A program made the translations under genes and the position numbers. Below, piece by piece: positions 23,628-32,857 of a DNA stretch of 64,000 bases. This stretch comes from Streptomyces sp. NBC_00306. Lineage in GTDB: Bacteria > Actinomycetota > Actinomycetes > Streptomycetales > Streptomycetaceae. The notes under the pieces were generated by a model that saw nothing but the letters and a program-made list of their open reading frames with translations, made no database searches and was not told the DNA's origin. Position 1 is the stretch's first letter. Every line of letters starts with the position of its first letter. The stretch lies in assembly GCF_036169555.1 (NCBI RefSeq), contig NZ_CP108032.1:1054001-1118000 (forward strand), read 5' to 3'.

Positions 23628-26192
23628 GTGCTCAGAGCGACACTGCGGAGTTTCTTCGCGCACAAGGGCCGGCTGCTGCTGTCGATGCTCGCGATCGTGC
23701 TGTCCGTCGCCTTCGTCAGCGGATCACTGATCTTCTCGGACACCGTCTCCCGCACCTTCGACCGCCTGTTCGCCTCCACGTCCGCGGATGTCACGATCGC
23801 GCCGAAGGAAGGTGTGGGCGAGAGTCTGCCGACCGGGGTCGTACGGACCGTGCCGGCCTCGCTCGCGGACCGGGTGGGCGCCATCGACGGGGTCGCCGGC
23901 ACCCACGTCGACGCGGCCGTCGAGAACATCACGGTGGTCGACGACCGCAACGAGCCCGTCGGGCCCACCAGCGGCGCGCCCACCATCGCCACCAACTGGT
24001 ACGTCACCGACCGCAGCCCCGTGAAGCTCACCAGCGGCCGCGCGCCGCGCGGCGGCGGCGAGGCGCTGCTGGACCGGAACACCGCCGACAAGGCGAAGCT
24101 GGGCATCGGTGACACCCTCACGCTCCTCGCCCAGCCCGGTTCCTTCCGGGTCGAGATCGTCGGCATCGCGACGTTCCGGACCACCAACCCCGGTGCGGCG
24201 CTGGTCTTCCTGGACACGCCGACCGCCCAGGCCAAGGTGCTGGGCAAGCCCGGCGAAGCCACCTCGATCTCGGTCGACGCCGCCGAGGGTGTCAGCGACG
24301 ACACGCTCAAACAGCGGGTCGCCGCCGAACTCGGTGACGCCTACGACCTCAAGACCGCCGACGAACAAGCGGAGTCCGACGCGGCGCAGCTCGGCGGATT
24401 CCTCGACGTGATCAAGTGGGTGATGCTGGGCTTCGCGGGCATCGCCGTCCTCGTGGGCATCTTCCTGATCGTCAACACCTTCTCGATGCTCATCGCCCAG
24501 CGCACCCGCGAACTGGGGCTGCTCCGCGCACTCGGGGCCGACCGCCGCCAGGTCCGCCGTTCGGTGCTGACCGAGGCGGTGCTCCTGGGACTGGTCGGCT
24601 CGACGCTCGGCCTCGCCGCAGGCGTCGGACTGGCGGCCGGGCTCATCGCGCTGATGAGCGCGTTCGGCATGAATCTGAGCGCGGCCGAGATGGTCGTGGG
24701 GCCGGCGACTCCCGTGTCGGCGTACGCCGTGGGCCTGGGAGTCACCTTCCTGGCCGCGTATCTGCCGGCCCGCCGGGCCGCCCGGGTCTCCCCGATGGCA
24801 GCGCTCGTCGACGCCGAAGTCCAGGGTGTGGGGCGGCCGTTGAAGGTCCGTGCCGTGGCCGGGTCCCTCATGGCCGCGTCGGGTGCTGCCGCGCTCGCCG
24901 GCTGCGCGGTGAGCGACCGGACGGCGAGTGCCTCCTTGCTGCTCGGACTCGGCGTGGTGCTCACGCTGATCGCCACGATCGTCGCGGGCCCGCTCCTCGT
25001 ACGCCCGGTGATCCGGGTACTGGGCGGGGCGTTCCCCAAGGTCTTCGGCTCGGTGGGCAGGATGAGCCAGCGCAACGCCCTGCGCAATCCACGGCGTACG
25101 GGCGCGACGGCCGCCGCGCTGATGGTGGGGCTGGCCCTGGTCGGAGGACTGTCGATCGCGAGCGCCTCGATGACCGAGTCGTTCGACAACCAGATCGACA
25201 AGACGCTCGGCGCCGACTTCGTCGTCCAGAACAGCACCTTCATGCCCTTCCCGCAGGAGATCACCGAGAAGGTGAAGGCCGTCGAGGGCGCCGGAACGGT
25301 CGTGCGTCAGCGCTTCGCGCCTCTCGCGCTGACCCTGCCGGACGGCAAGCGGGTGGAGTCGACGGCCTCCGGGTACGACCCGAAGCTGGACGAGGCCGCC
25401 AACATCACCTACGCGAGCGGAACCACCGCGACCGCGCTGGCCGCCGACAGCATCGCCATGGACCTCGCGTACGCCACCGAACACCGGGTGCGCATCGGGT
25501 CGGTGCTGCCGGCCGAGTTCCCGGGCGGGCGGCAGGCCCGGCTGACCGTCGGGGCGCTCACCGACATGGACCAGACGGGCGGGCCGGGCATGGAGGGCGC
25601 TCTGTTCATGGGTCTGGCGACCGTCGAGAAGTATCTGCCGGGCGGCCAGGACGCCGCGGTCTTCGTCAACGCGGCCGACAGCAGCGCCACGGACGAGCTG
25701 CGGACCGGTCTCGAAGCCGCGCTCGACCCGTATCCCCAGGTGCAGGTGCGCGACCAGGCCGACTACAAGGAACTGATCCGCCAGCAGATCGCCGTGATGC
25801 TCTACCTCGTCTACGCGCTGCTGGGGCTGGCGATCGTCATCGCGGTGCTCGGGGTCGTCAATACCCTCGCCCTGTCGGTGGTGGAACGGACGCGTGAGAT
25901 CGGACTGCTGCGCGCGATCGGCCTCTCCCGGGTGCAGCTGCGGCGCATGATCCGGCTGGAGTCCGTGGTGATCGCGGTCTTCGGGGCACTGCTGGGGCTG
26001 GCGCTGGGCATGGTGTGGGGAGTGGCCGTCCAGCAGGTGCTGGCGCTGGAGGGCCTGACCGCGTTCGCCGTGCCGTGGGGCACGGTGATCGCGGTGGTGG
26101 TGGGCTCGGTGGTCGTCGGCCTCGCGGCGGCGGTACTGCCGGCGCTCCGCGCGTCGCGGATGAACGTGCTGGCAGCGATCGCCCACGAATAG
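23628..26192 (+). CDS. FtsX/MacB-like ABC transporter permease
   Basis: An 854-residue permease with the layout of duplicated FtsX domains. One membrane segment sits near residues 15-37, followed by an extracytoplasmic domain of about 220 residues. Three segments follow (about 262-290, 312-345, 357-380), then a pair near 395-450. A second extracytoplasmic domain (to about 715) is followed by the final three segments (about 718-850). The LRALGADRRQVRR and LRAIGLSRVQLRR coupling motifs face the ATPase. GTG 23628 follows GAGGG. The cargo is unknown. A terminator follows 50 bp after the stop. Confidence 0.93.
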   Translation: MLRATLRSFFAHKGRLLLSMLAIVLSVAFVSGSLIFSDTVSRTFDRLFASTSADVTIAPKEGVGESLPTGVVRTVPASLADRVGAIDGVAGTHVDAAVENITVVDDRNEPVGPTSGAPTIATNWYVTDRSPVKLTSGRAPRGGGEALLDRNTADKAKLGIGDTLTLLAQPGSFRVEIVGIATFRTTNPGAALVFLDTPTAQAKVLGKPGEATSISVDAAEGVSDDTLKQRVAAELGDAYDLKTADEQAESDAAQLGGFLDVIKWVMLGFAGIAVLVGIFLIVNTFSMLIAQRTRELGLLRALGADRRQVRRSVLTEAVLLGLVGSTLGLAAGVGLAAGLIALMSAFGMNLSAAEMVVGPATPVSAYAVGLGVTFLAAYLPARRAARVSPMAALVDAEVQGVGRPLKVRAVAGSLMAASGAAALAGCAVSDRTASASLLLGLGVVLTLIATIVAGPLLVRPVIRVLGGAFPKVFGSVGRMSQRNALRNPRRTGATAAALMVGLALVGGLSIASASMTESFDNQIDKTLGADFVVQNSTFMPFPQEITEKVKAVEGAGTVVRQRFAPLALTLPDGKRVESTASGYDPKLDEAANITYASGTTATALAADSIAMDLAYATEHRVRIGSVLPAEFPGGRQARLTVGALTDMDQTGGPGMEGALFMGLATVEKYLPGGQDAAVFVNAADSSATDELRTGLEAALDPYPQVQVRDQADYKELIRQQIAVMLYLVYALLGLAIVIAVLGVVNTLALSVVERTREIGLLRAIGLSRVQLRRMIRLESVVIAVFGALLGLALGMVWGVAVQQVLALEGLTAFAVPWGTVIAVVVGSVVVGLAAAVLPALRASRMNVLAAIAHE

Positions 26193-26243
26193 GAGAAGCG
26201 CGGGCCGGGACGGCCGGACGACCCGGCCACCGGGCAGCGGCGG

Positions 26244-26266
26244 GTCCCGGCGGCGACCGCCGGGAC
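26244..26266 (+). terminator. hairpin after the ABC permease gene
   Basis: GTCCCGGCGG and CCGCCGGGAC form a perfect 10-bp stem with loop CGA, 51 bp after the permease stop. A short direct repeat (CGCCTCACCGGACCGC, twice) follows before the next gene. Confidence 0.75.
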
Positions 26267-26343
26267 GGACGGGCCGGCAACGCCTCACCGGACCGCGGAC
26301 CGCCGACCGCGCCTCACCGGACCGCCGTTGTGAAGGAGAGTCG

Positions 26344-27222
26344 ATGCCCAGGCCGTTCCGCATCGCGGTGAACATGCTGACACCCACCGACGGCCCGGAG
26401 TGGCGCCGGAAGTGCCGGCGGGCCGAGGAGCTCGGCTACGACGTGATCCAGGTACCGGACCACCTCGGCATGATGGCGCCGTTTCCCGCGCTGATGGCCG
26501 CCGCCGAGGTGACCGAGCGTCCTCGGCTCGGCACCTTCGTGCTCAACGCCGCGTTCTGGAACCCGGCGCTGCTCGCCCGCGAGATCGCCACGACCGACGC
26601 CCTCACCGGCGGCCGGCTGGAGATCGGCATCGGCGCGGGCTATGTGGAGGAGGAACACGACCGCGCCGGGCTGGAGTTCCGCACCCCCGGTGGCCGGGTT
26701 GCGCATCTGCGGTACACGGTCGAGGAGTTGGAGCGGCTGCTCCACGACGACGGACACCTGCCGATGACAGCCCAACGACCCCGTCCTCCGCTGCTGATCG
26801 GCGGCAACGGGGACAAGGTCCTGCAACTCGCCGCGGAGCACGCCGACATCGTCGCGTTCACCGGCGCCCGGGACACCAAGGACGGGCTCCAGGTGCTCAC
26901 CGCCGAGGAGGTCGACGGACGGATCGCGGCCTACCGCAGGATGGCGGGCGGACGGTCCGAGGAGCAGGAGCTCAATCTGCTGCTCCAGCACGTAGCCGTC
27001 ACCGACGACCACGAAGCCGCGGTCAAGGAGCTGCTGCCCCGGGTCCCGCATCTGAGTGTCGAGCAGGTGCTGGACGTGCCCCTGCTGGCCGTCGGGACGG
27101 TAGAGGCGATCGCCGGCCGGCTGCGCGAGCAACGTGAGCGCTACGGCTTCAGCTACCTCAGCGTCCTCGACCCGTACCTGGAGACGTTCGCCCCGGTGAT
27201 GGACGAACTGCGCAACGGCTGA
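26344..27222 (+). CDS. LLM-class F420-dependent oxidoreductase
   Basis: A 292-residue luciferase-like monooxygenase-fold enzyme, most like the probable F420-dependent oxidoreductases of the MSMEG_2516 type. Recognisable parts are PFRIAVNMLTP at strand 1, VIQVPDHLG, the LTGGRLEIGIGAGY cofactor-site strand, and PPLLIGGNGDKVL before the phosphate-binding region. The C-terminus GFSYLSVLDPYLETFAPV is also characteristic. It probably uses coenzyme F420 rather than FMN, but the substrate is unknown. AAGGAGAG precedes the ATG. Confidence 0.9.
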   Translation: MPRPFRIAVNMLTPTDGPEWRRKCRRAEELGYDVIQVPDHLGMMAPFPALMAAAEVTERPRLGTFVLNAAFWNPALLAREIATTDALTGGRLEIGIGAGYVEEEHDRAGLEFRTPGGRVAHLRYTVEELERLLHDDGHLPMTAQRPRPPLLIGGNGDKVLQLAAEHADIVAFTGARDTKDGLQVLTAEEVDGRIAAYRRMAGGRSEEQELNLLLQHVAVTDDHEAAVKELLPRVPHLSVEQVLDVPLLAVGTVEAIAGRLREQRERYGFSYLSVLDPYLETFAPVMDELRNG

Positions 27223-27306
27223 ACGGCGCGGAAGCCGAGACGACGCGGTGTCTCGAACCCTGAAAGCCGGTGGCAGGCCCGCTCCCCCGCGTGCTTGGCT
27301 CGGCCC

Positions 27307-27747
27307 GTGATCGATCTGCGCATACGGACAGCCCGGCCGGACGAGGCGACGAGAGTTCTGGTCTTCTGGAAGGAGGCGGCCGAGGGGACGAGCGTCACGG
27401 ACGACGTGGACGGCGTCACCCGGCTGATCTCCCGCGACCCCGAGGCACTGATCCTCGCCGAGTCCGACGGCCTGCTCGTCGGTTCCGTGATCGCGGGGTA
27501 CGACGGATGGCGGTGTTCCCTCTACCGGCTCGCCGTCCTCCCCTCCCACCGCAGACGCGGTGTGTCGCGAGCTCTGCTGGAGGCGGCCGAGCGCCGGTTC
27601 GCCGCCGTCGGCGGACGCCGTGGCGATGCCATGGTTTTGGAAGCCAACGAACAGGCACACGGAGCATGGGCGGCCGCCGGGTACCGGAGGGAGGACCACT
27701 GGCGACGCTGGGTGAAACCGTTCGTGGGCCCCTCCCGTCCCGAATGA
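27307..27747 (+). CDS. GNAT-family N-acetyltransferase
   Basis: A 146-residue GCN5-related acetyltransferase. The acetyl-CoA pyrophosphate loop is RLAVLPSHRRRGVSRALLEAA (RRRGVS), and the fold closes with YRREDHWRRWVK. The acceptor is unknown. The GTG at 27307 is preferred (M-IDLRIRTARPDEA); a TTG 12 bp upstream is also in frame. Neither has a good ribosome site, so the message may be leaderless. It stands alone, 84 bp after the LLM gene. Confidence 0.88.
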   Translation: MIDLRIRTARPDEATRVLVFWKEAAEGTSVTDDVDGVTRLISRDPEALILAESDGLLVGSVIAGYDGWRCSLYRLAVLPSHRRRGVSRALLEAAERRFAAVGGRRGDAMVLEANEQAHGAWAAAGYRREDHWRRWVKPFVGPSRPE

Positions 27748-27885
27748 CTTTGCCGGTCCTTTACCATGGGTGAACCATCACTCTCCGTATGAAAGGTGTG
27801 AGCGTCCGTCCATGGGCGAGCCTCCCAGTAGCAGACATCGCGCATTCCTCCTCCCCCTGTCCGATCATGGGACGGAGGTGACCCG

Positions 27886-29223
27886 ATGACGGAAGTGCTC
27901 CTGCTCCTCGTGGCCGTGCTGCTCTCACTGGCCTGCGGCGCCTTCGTCGCGGCGGAGTTCTCGCTCACCACGGTCGAGCGCGCCGACCTGGAGAAGGCCG
28001 TCGAGCGGGGTGAGCGAGGCGCGGCGAGCGCCCTCAAGGCCGTACGCAGCCTCACCTTCCAGCTCTCGGGCGCCCAGCTCGGCATCACCGTCACCAACCT
28101 GATCGTCGGCATGCTGGCCGAGCCCTCGGTCGCCAAGCTGATCCGCGGTCCGGTCGAAGCGGCCGGGCTCTCGCCCTCCATGGCCTCCTCGGTGGCTCTC
28201 GTCCTCGGTACCGCGCTGTCCACCGTCGTGCTGATGGTCGTCGGCGAACTGGTCCCGAAGAACTGGGCCATCTCCTCCCCGCTGGCCGTGGCCAAGGTGG
28301 TCGCCCCCGCACAGCGGGTCTTCACCGCCGCCTTCAAGCCGCTGATCAGCCATCTCAACAACACGGCCAACCGCATCCTGCGCCGGCTCGGCATGGAGCC
28401 GACCGAGGAGCTCGCCTCGGCCCGCAGCCCGCAGGAACTGGTCGCCCTGGCCCGTCACTCCGCGAAGGCCGGCGCCCTGGAGGCCGACACGGCCGAGCTG
28501 TTCGTCCGGACCCTGAAGCTCGCCGAGCTCACCGCGGAGAACGTGATGACCCCGCGCGTGCAGGTCACCGCGCTGGAGGTGCAGGCCACGGCCGAGGACG
28601 TCGCCAACGCGACCCGCGCCACCGGGCTCTCCCGCTTCCCCGTCTACCGCGGCAGCCTCGACACCGTCGTCGGCATCGCCCACATCAAGGACGTCCTGGC
28701 GGTACCGGCCGACGACCGGCCCCGCCGCGGCGTCACCGAGCTGCTGCGCGAGCCGCTGCTGGTGCCCGAGACCCTCACGGTCGACCGGCTCCTCGACCGG
28801 CTGGCAGGCAAGTCCACGATGGCCGTCGTCATCGACGAGTACGGCGGCACGGCCGGTGTCGTGACGATGGAGGACATCGTCGAGGAGGTCGTCGGCGAGG
28901 TGCGGGACGAACACGATCCGCACGAGACGCCGGACCTCGCACCCGCTGGCCAGGACGCCGACGGCCGCACCCTGTGGTCGGCCGACGGCGCCGCCCGCAC
29001 GGACCAGCTGGAGCGCATCGGCCTGCGGGTGCCGGAAGGCCCGTACGAAACGCTCGCGGGTCTGATCGCCACCGAGCTGGGACGCATCCCCGTCGAGGGT
29101 GACCGCATCGACCTCGAAGGCTGGCGCCTCGATGTCGTGGACGCCTCCGGGCGGCGTGCCGCGAGGGTGCTGATGCACGCTCCGCTCCCCTCGGCCGACG
29201 AGCCCGTGGAGGCCGGACGATGA
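27886..29223 (+). CDS. CNNM/CorC-type membrane protein with CBS pair (first paralogue)
   Basis: A 445-residue hemolysin-C/CNNM family protein. The N-terminal transmembrane domain (about residues 1-185) has three or four helices including the conserved GELVPKNWAI segment. A CBS pair follows (MTPRVQVTAL to about residue 340), and the C-terminal CorC_HlyC domain is complete (LERIGLRVPEGPYETLAGLI). Relatives are linked to Mg2+ or Co2+ export and acid or oxidative resistance. The 138-bp leader contains short hairpins close to the GGAGG. It overlaps the second paralogue by ATGA. Confidence 0.92.
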   Translation: MTEVLLLLVAVLLSLACGAFVAAEFSLTTVERADLEKAVERGERGAASALKAVRSLTFQLSGAQLGITVTNLIVGMLAEPSVAKLIRGPVEAAGLSPSMASSVALVLGTALSTVVLMVVGELVPKNWAISSPLAVAKVVAPAQRVFTAAFKPLISHLNNTANRILRRLGMEPTEELASARSPQELVALARHSAKAGALEADTAELFVRTLKLAELTAENVMTPRVQVTALEVQATAEDVANATRATGLSRFPVYRGSLDTVVGIAHIKDVLAVPADDRPRRGVTELLREPLLVPETLTVDRLLDRLAGKSTMAVVIDEYGGTAGVVTMEDIVEEVVGEVRDEHDPHETPDLAPAGQDADGRTLWSADGAARTDQLERIGLRVPEGPYETLAGLIATELGRIPVEGDRIDLEGWRLDVVDASGRRAARVLMHAPLPSADEPVEAGR

Positions 29224-30230
29224 CCGCGATCCAACTTCTCATCGGTCTGCTGACCCTGGTGGTCAACGCCTTCTTCGTCGGCGCCGAATTCGCGCTGATC
29301 TCGGTGCGCCGCAGTCAGATCGAGCCCCATGCGGAGTCAGGCGACCGGCGGGCCCGCAGCGTCATCTGGGGCCTGGAGCATGTGTCGGCACTGCTGGCGG
29401 CGGCCCAGCTCGGCATCACGCTGTGCACCCTGGTGCTCGGCATCGTCGCCGAGCCCGCGATCGCGCATCTGCTGGAGCCGGTGTTCGACGCGGTGGGCGT
29501 GCCGCACGGTGCGGTGCACCCGATCTCGTTCGTGATCGCGCTGGCCGTGGCCACGTATCTGCACATGCTCCTCGGCGAGATGGTGCCGAAGAACATCGCT
29601 CTCGCGGAGCCGACCCGCAGCGCTCTGCTCCTCGGCCCGCCGCTGGTGGCGCTCGCGCGGGCGCTGCGCCCGGTGATCTTCTCGATCAACGCCTGCGCCA
29701 ACGCCCTGCTGAAGCTGCTGAGGGTCGAGGCCAAGGACGAGGTGGCCGCGACCTACTCGGACGACGAACTCGCCCGGATGGTGCGGGACGCGGGAGAGGC
29801 GGGCCTGCTGGACGACCGGTCGGCGGAACGTCTGCGCGACGCTCTGGAGCTGGGGCGCCGTCCCGTGCGGGACGTGGTGAGGCCGGTCGAGCAGGTGGTG
29901 TACGCGCAGGCGGGGACCACCCCGGAGCAGTTGGAGAGCCTGGCGGCCGAATCCGGGTACTCGCGTTTCCCGGTGGTCGACGGCCGCCGCATCCTCGGCT
30001 ATCTCCATGTGAAGGACGCCCTGGACGCGGCTCCGCGCGACGAGCCCTTCCCGGTCACGGCGCTGCGGCCGATCGCCCGGGTCCGTGCGGCGACGCCGCT
30101 GGACGACGTACTGACCGCGATGCGCCGCAGCCGTACGCACCTGGCGGCGGTCCTGGACGAGGACGACTCCCCGGTGGGCCTGGTGACCATGGAGGACGTG
30201 CTGCGGGAGCTGGTGGGCCGGCGGGACTAG
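29220..30230 (+). CDS. CNNM-type membrane protein with CBS pair, lacking the CorC domain (second paralogue)
   Basis: A 336-residue partner of the preceding gene with the same transmembrane domain (IQLLIGLLTLVVNAFFVGAEFALI, GEMVPKNIAL) and CBS pair, but it ends at VLRELVGRRD directly after the second CBS domain, so the CorC_HlyC domain is absent. The pair is translationally coupled and probably forms a heteromer in which only one subunit carries the C-terminal regulatory domain. This two-gene arrangement is common in Actinobacteria. Confidence 0.92.
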   Translation: MTAIQLLIGLLTLVVNAFFVGAEFALISVRRSQIEPHAESGDRRARSVIWGLEHVSALLAAAQLGITLCTLVLGIVAEPAIAHLLEPVFDAVGVPHGAVHPISFVIALAVATYLHMLLGEMVPKNIALAEPTRSALLLGPPLVALARALRPVIFSINACANALLKLLRVEAKDEVAATYSDDELARMVRDAGEAGLLDDRSAERLRDALELGRRPVRDVVRPVEQVVYAQAGTTPEQLESLAAESGYSRFPVVDGRRILGYLHVKDALDAAPRDEPFPVTALRPIARVRAATPLDDVLTAMRRSRTHLAAVLDEDDSPVGLVTMEDVLRELVGRRD

Positions 30231-30250
30231 GGTCTGCCCGCCTGTCGACG

Positions 30251-30283
30251 GGACCGGATCGAGCCGCTGACGGCGGCCGGTCC
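30251..30283 (+). terminator. candidate terminator after the CNNM pair
   Basis: GGACCGG and CCGGTCC make a 7-bp stem with a 19-nt loop 20 bp after the stop. Nearby repeats of CCGGTCC could form alternative stems. Confidence 0.5.
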
Positions 30284-30349
30284 GGTCCCGGTCCGGTCCT
30301 CGCACGATCAGGGACCGGCCGCCTGCACAGGGCAGCTCGCGGCCGGGTC

Positions 30350-30895
30350 TCAGTCGATCGTGAAGCTCCAGAAGACGACTTCCTCGGCGGACACAGCGAT
30401 GACGCCGCAGTCCATCACGTGCTCGGTGAAACACTCAGAGGAACCCTCGCGGCGGAACATGTCCGCGTGGGGGTTATCACGCGCTGCTGACACGTTCGTG
30501 AAGTACAGAGCGTCCCGTCCGAACCGTTCCAGGACGCCACTCGCGTGGGAGATCAGCTCTCGCTCCCGCTCTGCGAAATCCGGAATGCCGTCCACCTGGA
30601 ACCAGTCGTCCTGGAGGGAGACCAGCAGCTGCTCGGCACCCTTCCTGGCCACGGGAAAGACGGAGTCGAATGCGGCCGGCGTGACGGCGGTGAACGGGTT
30701 GTCCGGGCCGGTGTCGTAACGGCGCCCGCCGGGGGCCGTGATCAGCCTCGGCAGGCGACGGGGGTCGTCCGTCCTCAGCCGCATGACATCGATCGCGTCC
30801 GGATTCCAGTCCGCGTGCCGCCGCGCCCCCACCGCCGCGAACATGCCTTCCCCGAACAGGGCGCGAAGGGATGCGCTCCACGATGCCTCGTCCAC
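30350..30895 (-). CDS. uncharacterised 181-residue protein
   Basis: I do not recognise this family. The protein is soluble, with no signal peptide or membrane segment. It has an FGEGMFAAVGARRHADW segment near the N-terminus, a VSLQDDWFQVDGIPDFAERERELISHASGVLERFG stretch that looks like a beta-hairpin and helix, and a C-terminal beta-rich end, AEEVVFWSFTID. The four Cys/His near SSECFTEHVMDC could bind metal. I chose GTG 30895, 12 bp after the end of the upstream gene, so the two are probably co-transcribed. Codon use is like the neighbours. Confidence 0.75.
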   Translation of the reverse strand: MDEASWSASLRALFGEGMFAAVGARRHADWNPDAIDVMRLRTDDPRRLPRLITAPGGRRYDTGPDNPFTAVTPAAFDSVFPVARKGAEQLLVSLQDDWFQVDGIPDFAERERELISHASGVLERFGRDALYFTNVSAARDNPHADMFRREGSSECFTEHVMDCGVIAVSAEEVVFWSFTID

Positions 30896-30906
30896 CTGAG
30901 CCCGCC

Positions 30907-31947
30907 CTAGAACGCCGTCGCCCGGAGCCACGCGTCGAGTGTCGCGCGCTCGCCGGACACACCGAAGCGCGGGTCGTCGGACCGGTACCGGCCGTACAGG
31001 AGAAGCAGCAGGTCACCCGCCGGTCCCTGGACGCGGGCCGCGGCCGGGGGCCCGACGCGGGCCGGGACCGCCGGGCCGGAACCCGTGGCCGAGCCCGTCC
31101 AGTGGTACCCGCCCCCGCCGAACGAAACGGTCCAGCCCGCCCCCGTGTCCGTGGCCACCAGCCGCACCGAGCCCTCGGGGAGTACGCCGACGGGTTCCGC
31201 GAGCCACGGGTAGCAGGGCAGGTTCTCCAAAAACTCCTCGATCCCGTCGGCCGCCGTTCCCGGGGCGATCCGCGGCTCCTGGCCCAGGGCGAGTTCGGCG
31301 TCCGCGAGGTGGACGAGGGCCTCGAAGAGCAGCCGGCGGGGGAAGAACCGCACCCGCTGGTCGGCGCCGTGCGACCACATCGGGGTGTCCGGGTCGACGC
31401 CGCGCATCGTACGGACCGAGGCCTCGGCGCTGCGGGCCAGCCACTGGGGGTACGCGCCCGGGTCGTCCGGGAGGTCCAGTGGCACGTCCTTCGACCAGAC
31501 GCGTTCGGCGGCGCGGGTGCGCACCAGATGTTCCATCCAGCGGTGGGTGGTCCCGTGGTGCCGTACGAGGTCGGCGAAGGTCCAGCCGGGGCAGGTCGGC
31601 ACCGGCGTCTGCGGGTCCACGTCCCGTACGGTCTGCACGAAGCGCCGCCCCAGGTCCTCCACCGCGTCGCAGTAGAGCTCGTGCTGGTCGTCGTCGATAC
31701 CGAAGTCCTCGCAGATGCGCAGCACGTCGTCGCGCAGCCCTCCGTCGGGCCGGCGGGCGGCGGTCTGCCGGAGCAGGGCCGACAGCGCGCCGCGGTCGGC
31801 GGGCGAGAGCCGGCCCAGGAGATAGCCGGTGTTCTCCAGCCACTTCACCGCGGTGTCGGGGTCGAGCACATCGTCGTCACAGGTGGCGACCGAGGTCACC
31901 AGATCGGCCAGCGCTTCGGTCAGCGCGTTCAGCAGCGCGTCGCTCAC
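30907..31947 (-). CDS. maleylpyruvate-isomerase-fold (MDMPI/DinB-like) protein with extra N-terminal domain
   Basis: A 346-residue protein. Residues of about 90-240 form the mycothiol-dependent maleylpyruvate isomerase (MDMPI) N-terminal, DinB-like helical domain: TCPGWTFADLVRHHGTTHRWMEHLV, with the His residues that bind metal, and RRLLFEALVHLADAEL. A beta-rich C-terminal domain follows, ending near GDLLLLLYGR. The N-terminal 90 residues (EALADLVTSVATCDDDVLDPD through ICEDFGIDDD) are helical, acidic and not part of the usual family, so this is probably a fusion. It likely uses mycothiol. GTG 31947 follows GGGAGG. Confidence 0.83.
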   Translation of the reverse strand: MSDALLNALTEALADLVTSVATCDDDVLDPDTAVKWLENTGYLLGRLSPADRGALSALLRQTAARRPDGGLRDDVLRICEDFGIDDDQHELYCDAVEDLGRRFVQTVRDVDPQTPVPTCPGWTFADLVRHHGTTHRWMEHLVRTRAAERVWSKDVPLDLPDDPGAYPQWLARSAEASVRTMRGVDPDTPMWSHGADQRVRFFPRRLLFEALVHLADAELALGQEPRIAPGTAADGIEEFLENLPCYPWLAEPVGVLPEGSVRLVATDTGAGWTVSFGGGGYHWTGSATGSGPAVPARVGPPAAARVQGPAGDLLLLLYGRYRSDDPRFGVSGERATLDAWLRATAF

Positions 31948-32005
31948 AGGGCTCCCTCCCGGTACGGAACCGACGGACCTTACCGCGCGGTAGGATCCTT
32001 CCGCC

Positions 32006-32797
32006 ATGGAGATGCATGCCAACTACACCAGCTTTGTCGCGCTCGGCGACTCCTTCACCGAGGGCATGTCCGACCTGATGCCCGACGGGACCTACCGGGG
32101 CTGGGCGGATCTGCTCGCCGGCCGGCTGGCCGTCCGCACCGAGGGGTTCCGCTACGCCAACCTGGCGGTCCGCGGAAAGCTCATCAAGCAGATCGTCGAC
32201 GAGCAGGTCGATGTCGCCGCCGCCATGCGACCCGATCTGGTCACGCTGGTGGGCGGGCTGAACGACACCCTGCGCCCCAAGTGCGACATGGGCCATGTCC
32301 GCGGTCTGCTGGAAGAGGCCGTGGAGAAGCTGACCCCGTCCTGCGGTCAGCTGGTGCTGATGCGCAGCCCCGGCCGCAACGGGCCGGTGATGGAGCGCTT
32401 CCGCCCCCGCATGGAGGAGCTCTTCGACTTCATCGACGAGCTGGGCGCCCGGCACGGTGCTCTCGTGGTGGATCTCTACGGCTCCGGAGCGCTCGGCGAC
32501 CAGCGGCTGTGGGACGTGGACCGGCTGCATCTGACGGCCGAAGGACACCGGAGGGTGGCCGAGGCCGTCTGGCAGACCCTCGGCCTCGACGCCGAGGACG
32601 ACTGGCGCTCGCCGCTGCCGCCCGCCGTGCAGGCGCGGTGGACCGCCCGCCGGGTCGCCGACGTGCAGTTCGCGCGCCAGTATCTGGGCCCGTGGATCGG
32701 ACGCCGGCTCACCGGCCGGTCATCGGGCGACGGTCTGCCGCCCAAGCGGCCGGAGCTGCTGCCCTACGAGTTCCCGCGCACGGACGAGCCCTCGTAG
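32006..32797 (+). CDS. SGNH/GDSL hydrolase
   Basis: A 263-residue SGNH-family esterase or lipase-like enzyme. Block I is GDSFTEG with the nucleophile S16, block III contains GLNDTL, and the catalytic Asp and His lie in DRLHLTAEGH near residue 175. There is no signal peptide, so it works in the cytoplasm, and the substrate is unknown. The gene starts 58 bp from the divergent MDMPI-type gene. A TAGGAT hexamer lies about ten bases before the ATG, so the transcript is probably short-leadered or leaderless. Confidence 0.92.
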   Translation: MEMHANYTSFVALGDSFTEGMSDLMPDGTYRGWADLLAGRLAVRTEGFRYANLAVRGKLIKQIVDEQVDVAAAMRPDLVTLVGGLNDTLRPKCDMGHVRGLLEEAVEKLTPSCGQLVLMRSPGRNGPVMERFRPRMEELFDFIDELGARHGALVVDLYGSGALGDQRLWDVDRLHLTAEGHRRVAEAVWQTLGLDAEDDWRSPLPPAVQARWTARRVADVQFARQYLGPWIGRRLTGRSSGDGLPPKRPELLPYEFPRTDEPS

Positions 32798-32842
32798 CAA
32801 GCCACAAACCGGGGCGGCACGCTGGCCTGCACAAACCGCCAG

Positions 32843-32857
32843 TAGAATCCGTACACG
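32843..32857 (+). promoter_or_regulatory. probable -10 box and leaderless start of purB
   Basis: TAGAAT at 32843-32848 lies eight bases before the GTG at 32857, the spacing expected when transcription starts at or next to the start codon. No ribosome site precedes the GTG. A clear -35 was not found. Confidence 0.45.

Noticed and set aside
23724..26387. Long minus-strand open frame of 887 codons
   Set aside because: It is antisense to the FtsX-type permease gene, is Arg/Gly/His-rich and shows no family pattern; it is a by-product of GC-rich third positions.
27748..27885. Mg2+ (M-box) or Mn2+ (yybP-ykoY) riboswitch
   Set aside because: The conserved blocks of those aptamers could not be matched; only short hairpins are visible.
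30871..32856. Upstream extension of the purB frame
   Set aside because: The frame is open for 2 kb before the true GTG but runs opposite or across the MDMPI-type and SGNH genes. Homology begins at the GTG.
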